Below, in pieces: positions 26,587-35,537 of a stretch of 64,000 nt of DNA; position 1 is the stretch's first letter; each line of letters opens with the position of its first letter. The position numbers and the translations under genes are program-made. Source of the stretch: Congregibacter litoralis KT71 (GTDB taxonomy: Bacteria; Pseudomonadota; Gammaproteobacteria; Pseudomonadales; Halieaceae); NCBI RefSeq assembly GCF_000153125.2, contig NZ_CM002299.1, forward strand, positions 248,809 to 312,808. The letters run 5' to 3'. The notes below the pieces were generated by a model that saw nothing but the letters and a program-made list of their open reading frames with translations, ran no database searches and was not told the DNA's origin.

Positions 26587-28276
26587 TCAGACTGTGTCAA
26601 AACTCGCCTCGGTACTTCTCGCACCGATTTGCTGCGCACAGCAGATCCGCTCGACTCACTGAGAGGCCCTTGCGGCGTCGCAGATTTCCTTGGCAGTTAT
26701 TCGGTTTTCAAAGCGCGTCGCTCAGAATCGCGCACACGCGGCCTCAGATTATAGATTTCTAGGCGCAAAATGAGGCTGCTTAGCCCCTTATCGCCGCCAT
26801 CAGCGGCACAACACCAAACATCTGCAACATCCGTTTGGGGTTGTAGGACAGGACATGCAGGCTCATCTCCGTGCTGACGTGTTTGAGCGTCTTCATCTGG
26901 AAGTGCGTCGGCCCCAACCAGGACTTGATCGTGCCAAACGGGTGTTCCACCGTGCTGCCGCGAATGCGCATGCAGTTCGACAGACGGTCCACCCGATCCT
27001 CCATCGCCTCCAGTATCTCTTCATGTTCCCAGCGACCCATACGGCGTTCCTTGCCCGTCGTGCATTTTGGCTTTAGCTCGCACTGCGGGCAGGCCGACGA
27101 CCAGTAACGACGCATCGAATGCTCTTTTGAGTTATCTGTGAACCGATAGATCAATCGCTCGCCGGCAGGACATTCGTATTCGTCGTCTTCCGGCTGGTAG
27201 ACAAAGTCTGCTCGAGCAAACAGTCCTTTGGCCTGGTTGTTCGAGGTTTGAGTCTTGGGCACGTAGGTCGTAATGCCAGCGTTCTCGCAGGCCAATATCT
27301 CGGCCCCACTAAAGTAACCGCGGTCCGCCAGTACCGACAGGTCCTCGCGGTCGGTCGCTTCTTTGGCTTGGAGCGCCATGTTGGCCAATTGCGAACGGTC
27401 GTGACCGATGTTGGTGACTTCGTGGGCTACGATTAAATGGTGCTCTGTATCCACAGCGGCCTGTACGTTGTAGCCGACAATCGCTTTGCTGCGCGCTGCG
27501 GTGGACATTACGCGGGCGTCAGGATCAGTCAGGGATATCTGTTGGTCCGGTGTTGCCAGCATCCGGACCTCCAGCTTTTTTAGTGCCTGAATCTCCTCCT
27601 TGAGCGCCGCGATTTTACTTTCCAGTCGATCGGTCTTGGTGTGACTGGCCTCACTGTCGCGCCGGTCGGCGCTGGCGATCTGATCCAGATAGCGGGCGAT
27701 GCTGTCGTCGATCTGCTCCAGGCGTCTCTTGATCTTGGCTTTGCTGAAGTTGCGATTGCGGTTGTTCACCGCTTTGAACTTGCTGCCATCAATCGCCACA
27801 AAGGCATCGCTGAATAAATTGAGCTTGCGGCACAACATGACGAACTCTCGACACACCAGGCGAATGGCTTCACCGTTGTTCTTGCGAAAGTCAGCGATGG
27901 TTTTGAAGTCCGGCGTCAGTCTGCCCGTTAACCACATCAACTCGACATTGCGCCCGGCCTCGCGCTCTAACCGGCGAGACGATTGGATGCGATTGAGGTA
28001 ACCGTAGATATAGAGCTTCAGCATCATCGCCGGGTTATAGGCGGGTCGACCCGTGACGGCGGGAATTGTTTTGAAACCCAAACCGGAGAGGTCCAGCTCA
28101 TCGACGAACACGTCGATGACGCGAACCGCGTTCTCTTCTGCGATGTAATCGTCAATGCGTTCAGGAAACAGCGTGGCCTGTGATCGGCTTTCGCCCTCGA
28201 TGAATCCACTCATGGCAGCAACTCTTCAGCGAGAAAGTTGAATCATATCTCGGTGAGAAGTTTTCACACAGTCTGA
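26587..28276 (-). mobile_element. IS1182-family insertion sequence, apparently intact
   Basis: A 1690-bp element bounded by 18-bp terminal inverted repeats: left 26587-26604 starts TCAGACTGTGTCAAAACT, right 28259-28276 is its reverse complement with one mismatch. It contains a single full-length transposase gene on the minus strand. Only a GG dinucleotide is shared at both outer flanks, so no long target duplication is visible. Its base composition is slightly lower in GC than the neighbouring housekeeping genes. One copy in this window. Confidence 0.88.
26780..28213 (-). CDS. IS1182-family transposase
   Basis: 477 residues with the IS1182 layout: an N-terminal DUF772-like domain (PAYNPAMMLKLYIYGYLNRIQSSRRLEREA, about 57-90, split by a short linker), then a DDE catalytic core. 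The first Asp is in FVAIDGSKFKAVNNRN, the second in the LSVLADRGYFSGAEI region, and the Glu in RMRIRGSTVEHPFGTIK. The central Cys cluster CPAGE, CPQCELKPKC is typical of the family and may bind zinc. The length is complete and no frameshift is seen, so the enzyme could be active. ATG 28213 is 46 bases inside the right repeat. Confidence 0.95.
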   Translation of the reverse strand: MSGFIEGESRSQATLFPERIDDYIAEENAVRVIDVFVDELDLSGLGFKTIPAVTGRPAYNPAMMLKLYIYGYLNRIQSSRRLEREAGRNVELMWLTGRLTPDFKTIADFRKNNGEAIRLVCREFVMLCRKLNLFSDAFVAIDGSKFKAVNNRNRNFSKAKIKRRLEQIDDSIARYLDQIASADRRDSEASHTKTDRLESKIAALKEEIQALKKLEVRMLATPDQQISLTDPDARVMSTAARSKAIVGYNVQAAVDTEHHLIVAHEVTNIGHDRSQLANMALQAKEATDREDLSVLADRGYFSGAEILACENAGITTYVPKTQTSNNQAKGLFARADFVYQPEDDEYECPAGERLIYRFTDNSKEHSMRRYWSSACPQCELKPKCTTGKERRMGRWEHEEILEAMEDRVDRLSNCMRIRGSTVEHPFGTIKSWLGPTHFQMKTLKHVSTEMSLHVLSYNPKRMLQMFGVVPLMAAIRG

Positions 28277-28661
28277 GGTGTTTTGAGCCATTGCTGCAAT
28301 CTGTTCAAACCTGAAAATCGACTTGCACACATGATTTTGGCCAACTGCAGCAAGCGCCCCATTCGTGGCGACTGATACCGAGCGCCCCCGTCCCATGCGC
28401 CTCCGAAGTTAGCGAGCGACAATCATTTCCTGTAGGTCTGCCTATACCTCACTCAATTTTTGTTGGATCCGGGATGGTCTTGCGTATGTTGGCATCCCAG
28501 CGCCAAGGATGGCATCAGCATCGCATCAGTCGATGCTCAATTTGAGTCGAATTCGAAAGAGCGGCGGCCGCTGGTAGGGTGGTTGTTAACTTACCGGTGA
28601 GTGTGTCCAATCCTGCGACGCTGTATATCAAGAGCGAGTGCCTGACCTATCCCCGGAGCAA
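28277..28661. other. Intergenic region right of the IS
   Basis: No gene recognised. A small hairpin GCATCG/CGATGC (28518-28523, 28531-28536) is present. A short open frame runs in from the IS junction and stops near 28369. Function, if any, is unknown. Confidence 0.4.
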
Positions 28662-28706
28662 CGGTAACTTTTCCGTAACCAGCTTGTAACGGGTCTCTGG
28701 TTGAAT
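28662..28706 (+). promoter_or_regulatory. PhoB-box-like operator and promoter of the nuclease gene
   Basis: Three direct 7-bp units, CGGTAAC (28662-28668), CCGTAAC (28673-28679) and TTGTAAC (28684-28690), are each separated by exactly 4 bp, giving an 11-bp period. This is the architecture of PhoB-binding pho boxes (consensus CTGTCAT or CTGTAAC units with 4-bp spacers). A -10-like TTGAAT follows at 28701-28706, ten bases after the box, where PhoB-activated promoters carry their -10. The start codon of the secreted nuclease lies 66 bases further on. Confidence 0.55.
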
Positions 28707-28772
28707 CTGATGAATGGGTATCGTTTGCCCAACAAGCTGCCTCACGCTCTTGATCTCACAGGACCTTTTCGA

Positions 28773-31700
28773 ATGAAGAAATTAGTACTTACGCTGGCGG
28801 TTTCCGCCTTGGCGATAAACGCCAACGCACAATTGCTGATCACCGGCGTTATCGACGGCCCCAGAAGTGGAGGCGTGCCGAAGGCGGTGGAGCTGTATGC
28901 CACGGAAGACATCGCTGATCTGAGCATCTACGGCATTGAATCGGCCAACAATGGCGCCGATGCGCAGGGGCCTGAACTGACGACTCTCACGGGGTCGGTG
29001 CTAGCGGGTGGGTTCATTTATGCTGCCAGCGAATCCGACGGATTTACGGAATTTTTCGGCTTTGCCCCTGACTTTACCGGAGGCGCGCTGTCGATCAACG
29101 GTGATGACGCGATCATTTTGTATAAAAGCGGGTCGAAAATCGACGAGTTCGGTGTCGTGGGCGAGGACGGCACGGGGAAAGATTGGGAATACACCGACGG
29201 CTGGGCGTACCGAACCAACAACCCGGCCTGCGCCGGGCCCTTCGACTTAGGTGCCTGGCAGTTTCGCGGCACCAACGCCCTGGATGGAGCAACGACCAAC
29301 GGCGCGGCGACAACCGCCTTCCCCCTGGCCACCTTTGCCTCGACCATCGAGTGCGACGACCAGGACGTGGTGGTGACGATCAATGAGATTCACTATGACA
29401 ACAATGGTGGGGATGCAGGAGAGGCCGTGGAGATCGCGGCCACTGCCGGGGCCGACCTGTCAGGGTGGTCCGTGGTTCTCTACAACGGTAATGGCGGCGC
29501 CTCTTACGGAGCCGTCCCCCCGCTAGCAACGGCGTTCGAAGGCAGCTCCGCGGACAGGGATTTTTACGTGCTGCGGATCAGCGGGATACAGAACGGTTCG
29601 CCGGACGGCCTCGCGCTGGTGGATGCCGGCGGCAATACGGTCGAGTTTCTGAGTTACGAGGGATCGTTTACTGCCGAGGGCGGACCTGCCGACGGCCTGC
29701 CTAGCACAGACATCGGTGTTAGCGAAGATTCCGGCACCGCAATAGGCCAGTCGCTGCAGCGCTGTGGCGAGACCGACTGGAGGGCCCCGCAGCTCTCTAC
29801 CTTCGGCACGGAGAACACCTGCCCGGACGTGCCTCCGGAACCCATTGACGTCCGTATTAGCGAGATTCAGGGCGTGACAGACTCCAGCCCCTTGAACGGG
29901 CAGTTTGTACGTATCACCGCTGTCGTAACGGCAGATCTCGAGGAACCGGGTGAAATCGGCGGCTTCTTCGTGCAGGAAGAAGCCGCCGACGAGGACGGGG
30001 ACCCCGCCACCTCAGAGGGTATCTTCGTCTTCTGTGGCGGCGTGACATGTAACGTGGCTGTCGGCGATACGGTGACCGTTCAGGGTAAAGTTGGAAGTTT
30101 CTCCGGCCAGACCCAGATTGACAACGACGATGGCAATCTGAGCGTGGTCGTGACTGACGCCCCGGCAGGACTCGGAGCGCCCGTCGCGGCGTCGCTGAAC
30201 TACCCGCTAGCGCCAGACTTTGATCTCGAATCGGTGGAGGACATGCTCGTCACTGTAGCGAGTGACATGCGGGTGACGGAGTACTTCAATTTTGACCGCT
30301 TTGGCGACCTAGTGCTCTGGACGGACGGCACCGGAGCGGAGCGCCCCTATCAGGCGTCGCAGATCATGGACCCGTCTGTGGTGAATCGGGACGATGTCGA
30401 CGAAGAGTTCGCGCGGCAGTCCCTGGTGGTGGATGACAGCCGCGGAGGCCAGAACGTCGGCAAGCTGTTTCCGGTCAACGATCTCGGTGAGCCGGTCTTC
30501 GGCGATGCCAGCTATGTTCCCTCTGCCAGCCTCGACGGCTACGCCGGCTTCCGGGGCGGCGACCTGGTAACAGGCATCGAAGGCGTGATGGGTGAAGCAT
30601 TCGGTAGCTATCGTCTCTACGTCAGCGACCCCTCGGCGGGAACGGCGATCGACGGCGACGCTTTTGATGTCCAGATCGTGAATACCAATCAGCGCCAGAC
30701 TGCGCCAGAGGCGGTCGGCGGCTCATTGAAGGTGGCATCCTTCAATGTCCTGAACTATTTCACCACGCTCGACCTCGGGCAGGACACCTGTGGGCCGTCC
30801 AAGAATCTCGAGTGCCGCGGTGCTGACTCTGCCGACGAACTGGCCCGCCAGCAGGAAAAAATTGTCGCTGCGCTGGCCGATCTGGACGCCGATATCGTCG
30901 GACTGATAGAGATAGAAAACACTGATGGTGTCTCAGCCGAAGCCACGCTCGCCAGTGCGTTGAGCGCAGTATCCGGGCGCAGCTACGCCGCGGTTCAGAC
31001 GGGCACCGTGGGTACCGATGCCATCAAGGTCGCTTTCATTTACGACACCGCAACTGTTCAGCTTGTTGGCGGCTTCGCGGTGCTGGAGGAGGGCTTCCTC
31101 GACCCACTGGGTATTGGACGCGATCTGAACCGCGCGGCTCTAGCCCAGACGTTCCGAGAGGCCGCTGGCAACGGTATCGTGACCGTGGCCGTGAACCACT
31201 TCAAATCAAAGGGCTCCGGATGTGGTGACGGCGACGACGACCCCGTGCAAGGTAGCTGTAATGCAACGCGGACGGCCGCAGCCGGAGCCCTCGCCGCCTG
31301 GCTCGACTCAGATCCAACCGGCAGTGGTGACGACGACATGCTGATCCTGGGCGACTTAAACAGCTACGCCAAGGAGGATCCCATCACATTGCTGGTCAAC
31401 GCTGGCTACACGGATCTCGCAGCGTATTTCCTTGGCGATAGCGCGTATGGCTATGTGTTTAGTGGCCGATGGGGCACCCTGGATTACGCAATGGCAAACC
31501 CGGCGCTGCTGGCGCAGGTCGCCGGCGTGACCGAATGGCACATCAATGCTGACGAGCCGGATGCCATCGATTACGACACACGTTTCAACCCCCAAGCGTG
31601 GTTTGCCGGTGACGCCTTTCGCTCGTCCGACCACGACCCGGTCTTGGTAGGCCTGAATCTTCTGGGAAGCCCGGAAGTCAGAGATGACTGCAAGAAAGGC

Positions 31701-31823
31701 GGATGGAAAACCTTCGTCACCGCCGAAGGCGAATCTTTTAAGAACCAGGGGTCGTGCGTAAGCTACGTCGCGTCCGGGAAAGACGCCAAGGGCAAAAAGA
31801 AGCCTAGAGATAAGGGTAAGTAA
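28773..31823 (+). CDS. Extracellular nuclease, ExeM/NucH type
   Basis: 1016 residues. Signal peptide (about 1-20, NANA-Q), then a first lamin-tail-like beta domain (about 20-190), a second (about 205-340, beginning VVVTINEIHYDNNGG), an OB-fold domain (about 360-460, VRISEIQGVTD) and an endonuclease/exonuclease/phosphatase domain (about 650-960). The catalytic signatures are SLKVASFNVLNYF, GLIEIENTD, VNHFKSKGSGCG, LGDLNSYAKED and SSDHDPVLVGL. The C-terminus (about 970-1010) has CKKGGWKTF and FKNQGSCVSYV, a Cys-paired module found at the ends of many secreted proteins. Such enzymes degrade extracellular DNA, for biofilm turnover or phosphate and nucleotide supply. ATG 28773 with AGGA nine bases upstream gives the signal peptide. 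A Pho-box-like site precedes it. Confidence 0.93.
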   Translation: MKKLVLTLAVSALAINANAQLLITGVIDGPRSGGVPKAVELYATEDIADLSIYGIESANNGADAQGPELTTLTGSVLAGGFIYAASESDGFTEFFGFAPDFTGGALSINGDDAIILYKSGSKIDEFGVVGEDGTGKDWEYTDGWAYRTNNPACAGPFDLGAWQFRGTNALDGATTNGAATTAFPLATFASTIECDDQDVVVTINEIHYDNNGGDAGEAVEIAATAGADLSGWSVVLYNGNGGASYGAVPPLATAFEGSSADRDFYVLRISGIQNGSPDGLALVDAGGNTVEFLSYEGSFTAEGGPADGLPSTDIGVSEDSGTAIGQSLQRCGETDWRAPQLSTFGTENTCPDVPPEPIDVRISEIQGVTDSSPLNGQFVRITAVVTADLEEPGEIGGFFVQEEAADEDGDPATSEGIFVFCGGVTCNVAVGDTVTVQGKVGSFSGQTQIDNDDGNLSVVVTDAPAGLGAPVAASLNYPLAPDFDLESVEDMLVTVASDMRVTEYFNFDRFGDLVLWTDGTGAERPYQASQIMDPSVVNRDDVDEEFARQSLVVDDSRGGQNVGKLFPVNDLGEPVFGDASYVPSASLDGYAGFRGGDLVTGIEGVMGEAFGSYRLYVSDPSAGTAIDGDAFDVQIVNTNQRQTAPEAVGGSLKVASFNVLNYFTTLDLGQDTCGPSKNLECRGADSADELARQQEKIVAALADLDADIVGLIEIENTDGVSAEATLASALSAVSGRSYAAVQTGTVGTDAIKVAFIYDTATVQLVGGFAVLEEGFLDPLGIGRDLNRAALAQTFREAAGNGIVTVAVNHFKSKGSGCGDGDDDPVQGSCNATRTAAAGALAAWLDSDPTGSGDDDMLILGDLNSYAKEDPITLLVNAGYTDLAAYFLGDSAYGYVFSGRWGTLDYAMANPALLAQVAGVTEWHINADEPDAIDYDTRFNPQAWFAGDAFRSSDHDPVLVGLNLLGSPEVRDDCKKGGWKTFVTAEGESFKNQGSCVSYVASGKDAKGKKKPRDKGK

Positions 31824-31985
31824 GCAAAACGATAAGGAACAGCCGGGTTGCCGCTCGTCTCCGGGGTTTAGTCGAGCGAGTTCCGAGCGGTAGCTCTTCA
31901 CGGGCTTGTTCAGGGGTGCGATGCCAGATCGCTAATGTACAAATGATTGCCCAGTATGCGGCCGAAGGAACAGGCTTCGCAGACT

Positions 31986-33320
31986 CTAGCTGTTCTGCGC
32001 CAGCGTCTTGAAAAATACCTTGGAGTTGCGCTGCAGATTGTAAAGAGCTTTTCGCGTGGGCGGCAGCTTCTCCAGGGATCCCTCCTCAAAGCCCTGCTCT
32101 AAAAACCAGTGGGCGGTCTGGGTAGTCAGAACAAACACTTCCCGGAGTCCCTGAGCTAACGCTTCATGCTCCAGCTCCTGCAACAGCCGCCGCGCCCGCT
32201 GCTCACCGCGATAGTCGGGGTGAGCGACGATGCAGGCCAGTTCGGCACTCTTTCGTTCTTCAAAGGGGTAGAGCGCTGCACAGGCAATGGTGCGACCATC
32301 GCGCTCGAGGATGCGAAAGCGTCCGATCTCTGCCTCAAGAAGATCCCGGGAGCGCTTGAGGAGTACGCCGGAGGCTTCCAGCGGGGTAATAAGATCCAGT
32401 ACACCGCCGACATCCCGAATGCTGGCCCAGCGTGACTGCTCATAGGGACGGCGGGCGACGAGGGTACCGCTGCCGTCCGTGGTAAACAGCTCACCCAGTA
32501 AGGCATCCGGGTCCTGAAAGCTCACAATATGGCTTCGGGGAACACCGGCACGACAGGCGTCGCAGGCAATGTGCAAAAGTCGCGCTTCTTCCTCATGGTC
32601 GGGTGCGGCCACCGACTGCTGATCCACGGCAATTTGTTTGATGAGTGCGCCGTCGCTGTCGTGCACGCCCGCGGTGCTACCCAGAATGATGAGTTTGTCG
32701 GCGCTCAGATCCCGGGCTGTGCTGATGGCGACATCACCCAGGGACAGGTTGAAGGCCTCTCCCGTGGGCGAGTAGCCCACAGAAGACAGCAATACCAGAC
32801 TGCCGTTTTGCAGCAGCGACTGTATGCCGTCGGTATCCACCCGTCGCACCCGCCCCGTCAGGTGATGATCCACGCCATCGACCACGCCCAGGGGCTGTGC
32901 CATCACAAAGTTGCCCGATACGGCCCGAAGCTTTGCGTCCTGCATGGGTGAGTTGGGCAGACTGAGGGACAGGAGGGCCTCGAGCTCAATGCGCTGGGCA
33001 CCGACGACCTGGAGCACATGGGGCAAGGTGTCGGTGTCCGTGATGCGCTGACCGCGGTGCAGACGGGTTTCTATGCCGCGTTCTTTGAGCCGGCGATCAA
33101 TCTGGGGGCGGCTGCCAAACACCAGTACGAGGCGCACACCCAGGCTGCTCAGCAGCGCCAGGTCGTGGAGGATGCGGGGCAAGGCGCCGCTCTCCTGCAC
33201 CGCACCCGGAATCACAATGACAAAGGTCGAACCGCGGTGCCGGTTAATATACGGCGCGGTATTGCGAAACCAGGAAATTGGCGAGCTGGGCGAGCTGTGT
33301 GAGTTGATTGAGTCGGTCAT
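31986..33320 (-). CDS. argA: Amino-acid N-acetyltransferase (N-acetylglutamate synthase)
   Basis: 444 residues: an N-terminal amino-acid-kinase-like domain (about 20-290, FVIVIPGAVQESGALPRILHDLALL... LVLVFGSRPQID) that binds arginine in this enzyme, and a C-terminal GNAT domain (about 300-435) with the acetyl-CoA loop HPDYRGEQRARRLLQ. It makes N-acetylglutamate, the first step of arginine synthesis, and is normally inhibited by arginine. The size and two-domain build match the classical bacterial ArgA. It stands alone between the nuclease and the phosphate transporter. Confidence 0.96.
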   Translation of the reverse strand: MTDSINSHSSPSSPISWFRNTAPYINRHRGSTFVIVIPGAVQESGALPRILHDLALLSSLGVRLVLVFGSRPQIDRRLKERGIETRLHRGQRITDTDTLPHVLQVVGAQRIELEALLSLSLPNSPMQDAKLRAVSGNFVMAQPLGVVDGVDHHLTGRVRRVDTDGIQSLLQNGSLVLLSSVGYSPTGEAFNLSLGDVAISTARDLSADKLIILGSTAGVHDSDGALIKQIAVDQQSVAAPDHEEEARLLHIACDACRAGVPRSHIVSFQDPDALLGELFTTDGSGTLVARRPYEQSRWASIRDVGGVLDLITPLEASGVLLKRSRDLLEAEIGRFRILERDGRTIACAALYPFEERKSAELACIVAHPDYRGEQRARRLLQELEHEALAQGLREVFVLTTQTAHWFLEQGFEEGSLEKLPPTRKALYNLQRNSKVFFKTLAQNS

Positions 33321-33368
33321 GGCGATAGCTTACAGCGCCGGAGCGCCGGAGGTGTAGCGGAGTGAGGC

Positions 33369-34646
33369 TCAGCCAAATATGCCGCGAAGAGTGAAGAAAA
33401 AGATAATCGCCAGTATAGCGCCGGCAGGAAGGGTGATAAGCCAACTCAGGAAGATCGAGCCGATAACCCGCAGGTCAATCGCCGCTATGCCCCGCGCCAG
33501 GCCCACACCCAGCACTGCGCCTACGAGGGTGTGCGTTGTGGAGATGGGCAGGCCGGTCGCGGAGGCAAAAACCACCGTCGAAGCAGCTGCGAGGGTTGCG
33601 GCAAAACCCCTCGAGGGCGTCAGTTCGGTGATTTTATTGCCGACGGTGGCGATGACTTTCCAACCGTAGGTCGTCAGGCCCGCCACGATACCCAGGGCAC
33701 CAATAAGGAGAATCCAGCCGGGCATCACAGAGGTGGCGTTTACGGCGCCTCCGGACTGAACGATGCTGGTGACGGCGGCCAGAGGCCCGATGGCGTTTGC
33801 TACATCGTTGGAGCCGTGGGCAAAGGCCATGGCGCAGGCCGTGAACATCATGAGAACACCAAAGACGCGCTCCACACTGGCGAAGCGGTTGTCCTCATCG
33901 GCTTCAAAGTGAATGCGTCGCATGAGCATGGCCCCAAACATGGCCACAATGAGGCCAATGCCAAAGGACAGGGGCACGGCGTTGGCAAACTTCGATCCCA
34001 GACCGAAGTCCAGCTCCAGGCCCAGGTGTTTCAGGCCCTTGAGCAGCGTCACCATGGTGATCATAAAGCCCACGATCCACATGTAGACGGGAATGAGCCG
34101 TTTGGCGCGCAGGAAGGGATCGTCGTTATCGAGAATCAGGATTTTGACACTCATAAACAGTGCGAAGGAGATGCTGCCCGCCAGCACCGGCGATATCACC
34201 CAGCTCATGGCGATGGTGCCCACCTGGCTCCAGTTGACGGACTCCACGGAGATACCCACGGCGGCAAAACCCACAATAGCGCCCACGATGGAGTGCGTGG
34301 TGGAGACGGGCCAGCCTCGCACGCTGGCAATGAGCAGCCAGGTGCCCGCAGCAAAAAGGGCTGACATCATGCCGTAGACCAGAAGCTCAGGAGATCCTTC
34401 AAGAAGTCCCGGGTCGATAATGCCCTTGCGGATGGTTTCCGTGACTTCGCCACCGGCGAGATAGGCGCCGAGGAACTCGAAGATGATGGCGATCATAATC
34501 GCCTGACGGATAGTGAGGGCGCCGGAGCCAACGGAGGTGCCCATGGCATTGGCTACATCGTTGGCACCAATTCCCCAGGCCATAAAGAACCCGGCTATGC
34601 AGGCAAGACCCAGGAATTGGGGGCCGAAAGCAGCAATAATTTCCAA
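33369..34646 (-). CDS. PiT-family inorganic phosphate transporter
   Basis: 425 residues and about 10-12 membrane helices, with the two inverted PiT signature repeats: GANDVANAMGTSVGSGALT near the N-terminus and GSNDVANAIGPLAAV in the second half. These carriers import phosphate (often as metal phosphate) with H+ or Na+. The gene follows the DUF47 protein by 28 bases, the usual DUF47–PiT operon in bacteria, and belongs to the same minus-strand transcript. Confidence 0.96.
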   Translation of the reverse strand: MEIIAAFGPQFLGLACIAGFFMAWGIGANDVANAMGTSVGSGALTIRQAIMIAIIFEFLGAYLAGGEVTETIRKGIIDPGLLEGSPELLVYGMMSALFAAGTWLLIASVRGWPVSTTHSIVGAIVGFAAVGISVESVNWSQVGTIAMSWVISPVLAGSISFALFMSVKILILDNDDPFLRAKRLIPVYMWIVGFMITMVTLLKGLKHLGLELDFGLGSKFANAVPLSFGIGLIVAMFGAMLMRRIHFEADEDNRFASVERVFGVLMMFTACAMAFAHGSNDVANAIGPLAAVTSIVQSGGAVNATSVMPGWILLIGALGIVAGLTTYGWKVIATVGNKITELTPSRGFAATLAAASTVVFASATGLPISTTHTLVGAVLGVGLARGIAAIDLRVIGSIFLSWLITLPAGAILAIIFFFTLRGIFG

Positions 34647-34674
34647 GATCTATTATCCGTTGGCTTAATTCAGA

Positions 34675-35349
34675 TTAGCGAGCTAAAAGCAGTTCAAGCT
34701 GTTCGCCCACTTCGCCACAGGCATCGGCTAACTGGGCGAGGGCGGTGGCAATCTGGTAGTAGAACACCGCATCGAGAACGGGAAAGCTGTCTTCGCTCTT
34801 ACCCAGCTGGCGAACCAGGCGCTGCTGCTGCGCGTCACAGCGTCGTACCTGCCGCTCAAGGGACGTCAGCATCTTCTCCATGATCTTGCGTTCCCGCTTG
34901 CCAAAGCCCTCGGTAACGAGCTCATCGAGCTCCCGGATCGCGGTAAGCGCTTCGCCCACGGTTGCCGCAAGGAGGCTGCAGTGCTTATCAAGAATTGTTT
35001 GTAGCGGCGCAGGAAAGCGCATGCCGCGTAAAGCCACGGGCCTTGCTATCTCCCGGACACACACGGTGATGCGGTTTTGTATATCAAGGAGCTCAAGGAG
35101 GTCCGGACGGGGCATGGCCAGAAGCAATCCCCGGGGGAGGTGCTGGCGGATTTCCCGTCGGAGTTTGCGCGCGTCCGCGGTGGTGCTGTCAATGACGCTG
35201 TGAATCTCCGCAACGCGGGTCCAGTCCTGGTCCGCGCTTGCCGCGAGGAGCTCACAAAGGAGCTGCACGGTCTCCTGCGCGAGCTGCATATGCTCCTGAA
35301 TTGGCCGGATCGGAGACCGACCAAATAGCTTGCCCAAAGGACTTGTCAT
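34675..35349 (-). CDS. DUF47/TIGR00153 PhoU-like protein
   Basis: 224 residues, almost entirely helical with heptad-like Leu spacing, matching the DUF47 (TIGR00153) family. Its start MTSPLGKLFGRSPIRPIQEHM is typical, as is the IRELDELVTEGFGKRER segment. DUF47 proteins resemble PhoU and are thought to control the partner PiT transporter. I chose ATG 35349; the frame continues upstream for 54 codons without family similarity. A possible promoter (AAGACA, 18-bp spacer, TATACT on the minus strand, 35383-35412) lies upstream. Confidence 0.92.
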   Translation of the reverse strand: MTSPLGKLFGRSPIRPIQEHMQLAQETVQLLCELLAASADQDWTRVAEIHSVIDSTTADARKLRREIRQHLPRGLLLAMPRPDLLELLDIQNRITVCVREIARPVALRGMRFPAPLQTILDKHCSLLAATVGEALTAIRELDELVTEGFGKRERKIMEKMLTSLERQVRRCDAQQQRLVRQLGKSEDSFPVLDAVFYYQIATALAQLADACGEVGEQLELLLAR

Positions 35350-35537
35350 GCAAGCGCCATCTCTAGTCTCGGGAAGTCGCGGAGTATAGAGCCTGATTGC
35401 GCCATCTGTCTTGTCTCGAATTATGAAATATAACCACACTCCTTTTAAGGCTTTATGCGGTCGAAGTCGAGGGTGAAGGCGTTCTGCTGTGATAGCATGC
35501 GGTAGCGCCAATAGCCGTGAAAACAGGGGTTTTTCCC

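Noticed and set aside
26505-26762. Plus-strand 85-codon gene crossing the left end of the IS
   Set aside because: The second half is IS sequence and the first half lacks a ribosome site; treated as a possible remnant, not a gene.
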